Below, piece by piece: positions 55,164 through 64,000 of a DNA stretch of 64,000 nt. Numbering within the stretch: position 1 is the first letter of the stretch; each line of letters starts with the position of its first letter. The DNA is taken from NCBI GenBank assembly GCA_022419385.1, contig JAJUBI010000002.1, forward strand, positions 682,001 through 746,000. Direction: 5' to 3'. The notes beneath the pieces are model-generated. The model was not told the origin of the DNA. It did not search any database and saw only the letters and a list, made by a program, of their open reading frames with translations. Position numbers and translations under genes: made by a program. Origin of the DNA: Paraconiothyrium sp. Pb-2020 (Eukaryota; Ascomycota; Dothideomycetes; Pleosporales; Didymosphaeriaceae).

Positions 55164-56072
55164 GGATGGCGAGGACTGGTGAGAAGAGCATAGGTAGAGC
55201 CAGAATCGAAAATTCAGATAGTATTTACGGCACTGGTTATGGAAAAGAGGAGGCTAGTGCATGAGAACTCAATGCCTATATGCCTGATCTATTAGTCAAA
55301 CTCTGAATCAGTCACGGTGAAAGTCTGAGTTCTGGAAAAAGACAACATGCAGCTGCCAAAAGGCTTACTCAAGGAAGATGCAAAATATTCCAAGGCAACG
55401 ATCTACACAACATAGAATGGTAGCTAGAAGGCCACGAACGAATCGATGCTTTGAACGGGGAGATGCGTTCACGCTGCGAGATGCGATGCTACCGCAATAA
55501 ACAATGGCATAGTATGTAGCAAAAAAGTGTTGATGCTCGAAAGACAGTGGCCAAAGGTTGCTATGAGACTTCTGCGAAAGGGTCTCTACTTGCATATCTA
55601 TAAGCAACACCGAGCACAGTATTACAACCGTCCGTCCACCGCGGAAATGTCCTTGGCGTTGTTGACGAGTGAGGAGGAGAATTATTTTCCCGGCGCCAGT
55701 GGCTTTCCGCCCCAGGGCCAAGGCTGCCCAAGACTCTTGCCCCCGCACTCCACACTCTTCATTCCCCAAGCTTTGCTCTCTCAACTCCGGCTGCCTGCCG
55801 ACCACCCGCGCGTAACTTGGCGGAATGGTCTTGGTATTCGCGATAACTTGACCCGGTTAACTAGATCAGTACTGGTGCAATGCCTGCGTTCGGCGTGGTA
55901 ATTCATCCACGTATCGCAGGTGAGCCAGAGAGTTGCATGAAGCAAATCCGCATCCTCGGCTGGTTAATCTCAGGACGATGTATAAATGATAGACGTTGCT
56001 GATAGACCATGTTTGAACTCGCCGTTGGAGATTGATTAATTGGTCCAGGACAAGGTCTGTATAATCTTCAAC
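55164..56072. other. Intergenic stretch
   Basis: This 909-bp stretch lies upstream of the polygalacturonase gene. Nothing else is recognised. Confidence 0.5.
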
Positions 56073-57724
56073 ATGCGCTTCAGCAGCGTATGCAGTGTGC
56101 TTTCACTCTGCGCCTCTCTGGCTGCGGCATCGCCGGGACATAGCGAGCGCAAGATACCCGCGCGTCCTGTGCTGACACCCGCACCATACAACTCGGGTAA
56201 AGAGTTCCCACGCTCAGCACCACGAAACAAACACAAAAAATGTTTCGTCAAGCCTGGAAAGGGCGACGACCGCGACGATGCAGCCAACATCAAGGCCGCA
56301 CTCAAGAAATGCAACAACGGCGGTACCGTCGTCCTCGATAAGTCGTACCTTGTCAGCTCACCGTTGGATCTCACGTTCCTCAAGCACATCGATGTTGTTA
56401 TTACAGGAGAAATCCACTTCAACGCAAAGGATGTTTACTACTGGGCTTCAAACAGCTTCAAGTATGACTTCCAGAACATGAGCACGTTTTGGAAGTGGGG
56501 CGGTAAGGATGTGAACATCTATGGTGACTTGAGCAATGGCAAATCAGTCATCGATGGCCATGGTCAAGCCTATTGGGAGGAGATTGTGACTAACAAGACT
56601 GTGAGTCTTCACAGTGATCAGCTAAGGATATATCGACGCTAATATCTGGATTGTAGCTGCTCCGACCAATCCTTTTCTCTATCGATGGTTTGAAGGGTGG
56701 CAGCATGTCCAATCTGCGAATGCGCAACTCTCCCAACGTGAGCATGCCAATCTTTACTATTGTTATGTTTACTAAAATTTCCGGTAGTGGTTCAACATCA
56801 TCGCCAATTCTAGCGATATCATCGTCAGTGATTTAGACATCCAAGCTAAGGTAAACCGAAGAATTTGTTAAAATGTAAGATGTAAAGCTAAATTCGGACA
56901 GAGCACCGACGGCGTTAAGATTGCCAACTCAGATGGCTGGGACACTTACCGATCCGACAACATCGTAATTCAGAATTCTTTCGTCGACAACACTGACGGT
57001 ATGTAGTAACCCTAAACTCTCTTTCTTCAACTGTTCAGAGTCTAACATTATGGCAGATTGCGTATCCTTCAAACCAAATAGCACCAACGTCATCATCCAA
57101 AACCTGAATTGCATCGGCTCTCATGGCATCTCCGTCGGTTCTCTCGGTCAGTACGCTAACCTGACGGACATCGTCGAGAACTTGTACGTCTACAACATCA
57201 CCATGACCAACGCCAGCGATTTCGCCCGCATCAAAGTCTGGCCTGGCGTCCAATCCAGCTTCCAGGAGCTCCTCAACGGCGGAGGCGGTCTCGGCTACGT
57301 TCGAAACGTCACGTACGACACTCTTCACAGCATCAACAACGACCGCGCCATTACCATCACTCAGTGCTACGGCCAGAAGAATCAGACTCTTTGCCAGGAG
57401 TTCCCTGCAAATTTGACAATTGAGGATGTCACGATCAAGAATGTGTGGGGCACGACGAGCGTGTCCGCTGATCCGGAGGCGGGGACTTTGATTTGCAGTG
57501 CGCCGGACGTAAGTTCAGACTCCCTTGTGACCATCAAATGTAACGTATGGAGAAGTGGGATACTGATAGCATGATAGCGGTGCAGCAACATTCAAGCCCA
57601 CAACATCACCATTGACGTGCCCAGCGGCAACACCACGGAATGGGAATGCGCGAATATTGACGAGAGTCTATTGGACATCAACTGCGTGTCGACTGATGGC
57701 GACCGGGACACGACCAACGGTTAA
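56073..57724 (+). CDS. Secreted exo-polygalacturonase, GH28
   Basis: Six exons, 56073-56600, 56657-56737, 56788-56850, 56902-56998, 57057-57508 and 57578-57724, encode 455 aa; the five introns are 50-69 bp. The ATG at 56073 gives a signal peptide (MRFSSVCSVLSLCASLAAAS); the longer open frame begins at TTG. The catalytic GH28 residues are intact: N-S-D at about 233-235, D-D at about 256-257, GSHG with His about 279, and the RIK substrate-binding motif in FARIKVWPG. The context NSDGWDTYRSDNIVIQNS and the GQAYWEE block point to the exo-acting subgroup, which releases galacturonic acid from the non-reducing end of pectin. Many N-glycosylation sites are present. The enzyme would act outside the cell on plant cell walls. 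Confidence 0.92.
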
Positions 57725-58444
57725 AAAACGAATGTTTATAAGTAGTAATAGTAGTCTATGAAGACCTTCGTGAGTAATGTGATTGAGCATCTGTGAGATG
57801 TAGAGCTTGTAATTGCCCATGTCTATGTAGTATCATCGTCAATACGCAATAGCCCATACATATCGAGTCGAAATAAAGGGCATGTGATTGGGCGTACTAC
57901 CGTAATCAAGTCGTGCTCTACGCTAAGAGATGGTATTCGAATCGAAGAACATTGAGGTGCGTATAAAGCTATCAAAGCAGATCGCAAACCTGGAAGCATC
58001 AGCTGGAAGCATAGCACAGAAAGGAGTAATCGTAACAATCGGGGACTCGTCGACCTCAGCATAAGTACCTCAGGCGCCGTTTCCAACGATTTCTTAGTGC
58101 TACATCGAGAGCACTTTCCGATGCATGCCCAGGTGTCTTTTCGAGTAAGGGCAGTGGGTCTGTTTCAGATTACGTACCCTTGTTACGAAGACACCAAGAG
58201 AGGCCTGGATGTTGCGTCATCCCCTTGTGCGACTGCAACCTCGACTCATGGGAAAGATCATCGCGACCTCACGCGCGTATTGTAGATCATCGTTTGCGCA
58301 AAGGATGCAATGCGCAATAAAAGGACCCAATCGCCAGTATGAACGAATAACAAATGATCTACAAGGCGTTTGATAGACAGCCGCGCTGCTGGAGCGGAGT
58401 TAGGCTTGTACCACTGTCTAAATGGGGCTTAGCGGGTGGGGTTA
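57725..58444. other. Intergenic stretch
   Basis: This 720-bp stretch lies between the polygalacturonase gene and the F-box-like gene. Nothing is recognised. Confidence 0.5.
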
Positions 58445-60086
58445 ATGCGTCCCGGTGAGCTTCAGGCAGCACCTCTTGATCGAATGTATATGCTTACCAG
58501 CTCCAGTACGAGAGACTGAGGACTCACCAATACCAGATAACCATATCTTATGTTTCTGGGTTCCTCGCTTGCAATTTGACGATATAATCAAGTCCCCTGT
58601 GCTATCAGGCTACGCGCAACCCCTCCAGTCCTACCATCTGGCACAACCAGCGGTATTTATGGGGCTTTACCACGTCGACCTCTTCCCTGTGCATATACCT
58701 CAGTTCAAACCCGCACCCTATATCCCCATTTTCGGCTGCTGCAACGGGTCGCTCATCCACCTGAACGTCACACCAGAAGATTGGGAGAGCCTCAGCTACG
58801 GGCAAACACCTTCGCATCTAGCTCTCCAGATATCGCCATCCTGCGGATGGTGGCGTATAAACGAACGAGAGGAGAATCTCAAAAAACAAGTTGTTATCCG
58901 AGGCTTCTCCAAGTTCCCACGCAACGACCCTTCTCGCTGGGCATATTTGCCTGATACGGATTTCGAGCATACGACAATGGGTATCCCGGCGTGGAAGAAG
59001 AGCCATTTGCAGTCTCTGCCGAAGGAACTGAGGTTAGAAATCTGGAAGTGGACTCTGACCGATCCTTCGGTTCCCGACTTGGTCGTGAACATCGGAAGAG
59101 ACAAAAAAGAAGCGTATGGCTACTCAGCTGCAGGAGCAGTCATACCGCGCGTGACGACGTGGCTGCAACCTGGTCGCAACAGCCCCATCGGATTAAGCTT
59201 ACTGCGCACAAATCGATTCATCTATGAAGAAGCACTCCCCTGCCTTTACCAATCCGTCAGGTTCGCCCCTGCAGATCACCAGGGTATCTTCCCACTGTTC
59301 CTGGACTCCCTTTCGCCTTTTACGCGGTCGCTGATTCGACACATCAAACTCCACGTCCCTCGACAAATCTATGACATCGACCTCTTCGGCGATCCTGCAG
59401 TCCCGCTCTTCCATTGGGCCGTCACCTGCGCACAGATTGCAAAACTTGATGGGCAACTTAGGGATGTAGAGATAGAAGGGCTGTGGACCAAGACTGGATC
59501 TCTCAATGAGAAGACTAAGTGCTCGATACTGTTTCCGTTGTGCAAAATCAGGACGAGAAAAATATCTGGCCCGAACAATGACGAGGGAATGGAAGGGCTG
59601 CTAAAGTATGCCCAGTTGAATCTAGAGCATAAGGCTACTTTGCGCAGAATCAAGGCTGCGGCGGATGCTGCCACGAAGAAACCTGAAGCGGGCGGTACAA
59701 AAGATGACGAGGGGAAGAAAACACTGGAAGATCTAGCTAAACAACGCCAGCAGCAAGACTTCATCACGACATTCCATCCTTACTCTGAACCTAGTACTTC
59801 GGACTCCGCAATCTTGCGCAACCTCAGCACAGTAGCTGGCATAGACGTGTTTGAGAGAGAGTTAGACGAGCACACAAGCCCAGTGATTGCGATACCAAGC
59901 TCTGCCGATGATGCTGCGACGCTGGCAGAAGACTGGGATCTGATCAGCTACCACAGTGGCGCTTCTACCCCGACAGATCGCCCGCCTAGCTACATGTCTA
60001 GATGGAGCACTGATTCATGGACCGATGTGGCGTCAACAATTGCGGAGATACATGATTTGGATAAAGATGAGGAGGTGGAGAAATGA
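58445..60086 (+). CDS. F-box-like/fungal substrate-recognition-type protein
   Basis: Exon 1 is only 10 nt (58445-58454, ATGCGTCCCG). A 46-bp intron (GTGAGC to TTACCAG) leads to exon 2 at 58501-60086; the product is 531 aa starting MRPAPVRETEDSP. The tracked open frame had only a GTG start, and the tiny exon restores an ATG in phase. The N-terminal 170 residues are folded-looking and unrecognised (FGCCNGSLIHLNVTPEDWES, SCGWWRINEREENLKK). An F-box-like segment follows (HLQSLPKELRLEIWKWTL), then the pattern common in such fungal proteins, LSLLRTNRFIYEEALPCLYQ and SPFTRSLIRHIKLHVPR. The C-terminus is disordered and acidic. A role in ubiquitin-ligase substrate choice is possible but not shown. Confidence 0.72.
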
Positions 60087-61180
60087 CTTGATCACGGTTA
60101 TTCCCGACGGACGCTGGCAGGCTAGTGCACGTGGGCACTTGTAAATTTTTGATTTTCTGATAATCGTAACGGGATCAATGCACGATTGCTTCACTTCATC
60201 GTTACTACTTATTCTATTGTCGAATTCAGCTGGGAACCACTGATGCATCTTGAGGTACACAGATGGATGTGTGAGCTTAGACTCGGTCAGCAGTCAATCT
60301 CGATGATACTCATCACCATCAAATGGAGCTCCAATGAGATGAGCTTGGCGTAAGCTGTCGCAACCCATCAATTCTCGGCCTTCTCCGCGAAGGACTATGA
60401 TGACCGACCGACGGCCTTTTTATAGCTGCACGTCCAGCCCCACAGACGGGCACATGTACATCTCGCATTGCTGGTTTTAGATCGCTGCTCTGAGCACTTG
60501 ATAAGTAGTGCCAGAAGGACTCATAGATGAGAAGATGTAAAGTCCTGAGACCAGCAACTGATGTTCTGGCTGCGAGACGGAACATGAAACGCAATCTTCA
60601 TACTTCGGTTCATCCCGCTGACACTTTACAAGATACACGTATCATGTTCAAGAGAGTAAGCAGCATAGATCATGCCTCCTACGTCTTTGAGTGACAGCGA
60701 ATTGCTCCACAAAGCAGCATGGTAGCAAGGCCTCTTCTTTGGACTATCCGCGAACAACAAGAAGAAGACACAGCCATACTTGCTCGACTACTTCGATTGA
60801 GTTCTTGTAGTAGCCCCTCGTCCCGACTTCTCATGGCGGTTGACCCATCATAATTTTACACCATGCCGCAATCTTCCACCCAAAACCCATCGGGTGTTTC
60901 TCTAGGTGTTTTGATCTTTCTAAGATGAGTGATCACGAGCTGGTTTTCCAATTCCACACATATATCGAGCTTGCATTGATTTCAGTGCTCAGCAAACATG
61001 AAGAACTTGGACGTCTGCTTCTGAGACTGTAGAAAGGAAGACGGCCGCAAGTATATACTGCGGGAGGTGAGTTATAGGAACTCATGGTAGGATCCGAAGG
61101 TATGTTTGCCCAGTGCTACAGCAAGCGCGAGCTTGCCTCATCCACATAAGTAATATTGGTCGCCTTTTTTTATCAAACTT
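60087..61180. other. Intergenic stretch
   Basis: This 1.1-kb stretch follows the last supported gene. I see no coding family or RNA gene. Confidence 0.5.
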
Positions 61181-62700
61181 CTACCAAGGTTCAGCACAGC
61201 GCCTGCCCTCCCGTCGCATAACTTGCTTGAGATCATCCTTCAACCTAAGTTTCTGGGTGCACGTAGGTCGACTGACGATCTCCAATCCCAGATATGGCGA
61301 TACTTCTTTCCTTTCTTGAGAGAAACACCGCATGCACACGGAGCTTGGGGGCTTTTGATCCAGGCATGACTTGGATGGACGTGCAATTGGACATCGAACA
61401 CAAGTATTTTCGTTTGGCAGGAGTCTTCTTCCAGACATAAGAGGAACCTGGTAGACTTTTTTGACACACACACCACATATGACCCTTCTTGACCAGTGTC
61501 GGCTCCATCAACGAACCGGACAAAGTGCAAGCTGCTCATGGGAATTTCACACGAAAGCTTTGTAGGAGGCTCGATCCAGACATCATATCTCTGGAGTTCT
61601 CTTGTGTGACAGAGGCCGTGTGTGATTCGGAGTCTCCACTTTTGAACTTAGACTTGGGTACGGGGCTCATCAATTTGGATAGTGAATAGTTTCTTTATGG
61701 CTCCAGACATAATTTCCAAAGCATTTTGCCTCCTGACGAGTCCTTCGAGTCCACGAAGACATGGGGTGCAGGATGAGCACTTTTGCACCACCTATAGACT
61801 TGTCAAATTCCATCTTGGCCATCAGGCATAGCTCGATACCTAGGAGGCCGCTCCCGGACATTTTGCGACAGTTCGCGGTTCTTAAACAAGCGTCTCATGG
61901 GAATTAATATCGTCAATCACATGTCGCACGCATGATGCTTCGCAATGGCTATTTCGAGCGGACAGCACATGATGAAAGAAAGTCTGACTTTGAAGTCCAC
62001 AAATATCAACAACAGACTTGTCTTTCGATCCCCAGCACATCAAGACCTTCTCAGCAGGATTCTCTTCCGGGCATCGCGTGATTTCGACGTACTTTCGTGA
62101 GAAACACACCACATACTCACGCTGAGTTTTCCTTTATCGTCCAGGAGTTGTTCTTTAGGATTGTTGAAGTGAAAGGCACACCACATAACCCGATTCGATG
62201 CTGCTTTTGGCCCAGTCATAGCTTTTACTGTGCTTGTTTTTATTCTTTTCTTATGGAAGGGAGCACATGATCTGTGGTTGGGGGCTTTTTGCTTGCGGAC
62301 AACGCGGCCAGCATTTGAGCGTTTCTTCAATATTTTGGAGATACAGTAGGGAGTATGAGGGCCCATCGGTTCAAGCGCAAGGCGATATGGGAAGTTTGAA
62401 GGATTTCGAGATCGGCACAACATTAATCTTGAAGAGTTCCGATTCGAATCCAGGCATACACCGCCATGTGCGGATATTTTGATCCTCGCCATGAGGGCTT
62501 TCAATGACTTCTTTTTGACTCTGGTCAGACCAGTCAGCTTCCACACATGTATGGAACCACTGCTGTTTTTGGTTTTGGGAGACGACCAGAGCCCACATGT
62601 CCCATTAAGAATCGTCGTTGAGAATGTTGCGATCGAGAACACTGGGTGATAGACAGGACGTTCCATGGTGCGAGCAAGATCTCGCTCACAAACATATCGC
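61181..62700. repeat. Degenerate repeat region with recurrent ATGTSTGG-like motifs (minus strand)
   Basis: Read on the minus strand, short diverged units recur at irregular spacing of about 35-80 bp. Many begin ATGTGGTGTG or ATGYCYGGA; examples on the plus strand are CCACAT near 61470, 62108 and 62176, and TCCRGRCAT near 61358, 61431, 61574 and 61701. Frames that cross the region (such as 62040-62723, -) contain repeated MWC/CGLW-like words but no known domain. It is probably non-coding or decayed. Confidence 0.5.
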
Positions 62701-62779
62701 AAAGGTATCCAGATCTTTGGCAAACCCCACTGTAGTATTGAGAACCACTTCTAGGCCGCGATTCCGAGCCACTCCCCAC

Positions 62780-64000
62780 ATTGTATGCTCCGAGGTGTCT
62801 TTTGGAACAAGCAGAAGTCCGCATCGAACCATCTCCAAGTACTTTTAGAGCATTGCGGGATGTTGTGGTGTAGAGAAGATGTCGCATCGAGATTCGAGAA
62901 GACCTCATATACACAAAGGTGAACCGATGTGAGGTTGGCCGGGACCTCGGTCTTGATAGTATCCGAGGCTGAATTGTGATGTTACTGGAATTGGGATCAA
63001 CCACAGACGCATGCCACCAAAGTCTGAGACTTTGGCGATCGCCATGCACTCCATATCCACCGGGTTTTTGTCCCCAAAACCGACAAGCCAGCTGCCACAT
63101 AGCGGGTCACCGTGCCATTTTCGAAACAGGGAAGCTCCGCATGGACGTTGACGAACGCAACTTTTTCAGAGGCTGTGAAGAGCGGTAATGCAAAGAAAAA
63201 CAGGAGTCGGGCTTCGAGGAAAGTTTATATGCGCAGAGGTGAAGCGATTCAGGACCAGTCAGCTATTGTAGATCATTGGAGTACAGCTTCAGAACAGGGC
63301 CGATATGGTCCCATGTTTTGATCTTTTGTAAACTGGCATACATCAACCGATGCTGATGTTTGATAGCCTCCATGAACGTTCAAGAGTGAGATTTTAGATC
63401 TCAAGACTGGCCAGCCAGCATCCGCATGAGCCGTCGCGGAACAAATTTCCGAGCCGGCAAGAAATCCACATGAGGTCGATTTCACATCCTTTTTTCAAAA
63501 ACCCGTGATCCACAACAGTGTAGAGAAGAAGGAGCGAGGTTTCGGAGGATGGCTTATATACACAGGTATAAAGCGATGTGGATCTGGAAGAGGACTGTCG
63601 GGTGGTTGGGGATAAGGCTTGAGGCCGACACCATAGAGGGCAGCTCGATCTCATTCTTGGGCTCCGGACATGTGGTAGATCATGTTGTTGTTTGAGAGAC
63701 CCCATCTGTCGAAATGACGATGGCTTATTGACCAGGAGGCGGGAGGGCCAGCTTCCCATAATCCATTTGATTGCTAGGTTTGAGACAGGCAGAAGTCCAC
63801 ATGTAACGTCTCGAACTCTTTTTTTAGTCGCTTGGTGAAGCAGAGTATTGTGAAGAACAGCAAAGCAAGGTTGGAGCTGCTTTATATACACAAAGGTGAG
63901 GTGATGTGAGATCGGACGATGCAGCAAAGCAGTAGAGGCTTGCGCATGCGCTCATTCATCGAGAGACGTTCCAATAACCGCTGTCTCGCCAATGAAGTCA
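62780..64000. repeat. Degenerate ~325-bp tandem repeat array, at least four units
   Basis: Two landmarks recur together. A TATATACACAAAGGTGAAG-like core lies at about 62906, 63224, 63553 and 63881 (spacing 318, 329, 328). A CAGAAGTCCRCATG-like core lies at about 62806, 63126, 63452 and 63786 (spacing 320, 326, 334). A GTGTAGAGAAGAA-like segment precedes most of the first cores. The array runs to the window edge. Confidence 0.75.

Noticed and set aside
62430..62470. GATTCGAATCC segment resembling a tRNA T-loop
   Set aside because: Flanking bases do not pair as a T-stem and no acceptor or anticodon arm is present.
62040..62723. 227-codon minus-strand frame
   Set aside because: It runs through degenerate repeats, starts at a non-ATG codon or within repeats, and shows no domain.
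63394..63927. 177-codon minus-strand frame
   Set aside because: It crosses two units of the ~325-bp array and has no family similarity.
1..64000. CRISPR arrays, rRNA operons, intact transposons
   Set aside because: No direct-repeat/spacer pattern, no rRNA sequence and no transposase or reverse-transcriptase frame was seen; the genome is eukaryotic.

Overview
The window looks like nuclear DNA of a filamentous ascomycete (Pezizomycotina, plausibly a Dothideomycete). Short introns of about 43-110 bp with GTAAGT/GTATGT-type donors and CTAAC/CTGAC-like branch sites interrupt most genes. The protein families are typical of such fungi: HET, DUF3176, Iec3, SLIP-GC-like GTPases, exo-polygalacturonase and S10 carboxypeptidase. 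I support 23 loci. Exon joins were worked out by hand from splice signals, reading phase and family similarity. Several tracked open frames begin at GTG or TTG, and those starts were replaced by the first supportable ATG or by an upstream exon.

Left part (0-17 kb): a small secreted repeat protein with dibasic sites (755-1155, +) faces two paralogous DUF3176 membrane proteins (1480-3927 and 5066-7172, both -). Next come the Hsp90 co-chaperone AHA1, the HECT ubiquitin ligase HUL5, a small tail-anchored protein with PPxY motifs, and an O-methyltransferase with a stop codon and an internal deletion.

Centre (18-47 kb): a C2H2 zinc-finger protein, an 11-exon SLIP-GC-like GTPase, a secreted serine carboxypeptidase, a HET-domain protein, three long, mostly disordered fungal proteins, a 96-aa acidic protein, and a second SLIP-GC-like GTPase of 12 exons. 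The two GTPases share a 27-nt microexon and a 121-nt exon in identical phase, so they belong to one ancient family.

Right part (47-60 kb): a compact housekeeping block holds ALG13, mitochondrial ribosomal protein mS35, the INO80 subunit Iec3, an ORMDL protein, a Na+/H+ antiporter with a 2-nt frameshift, a GH28 exo-polygalacturonase and an F-box-like protein. From about 61 kb to the end there are only degenerate repeats, including at least four units of about 325 bp.

The most interesting item is the repeat protein at 755-1155. Once a 50-bp intron is removed it reads as a signal peptide followed by five DGNS(F/L)GRR repeats. Differences between copies are mostly silent in that frame. This is the layout of a Kex2-processed peptide precursor.
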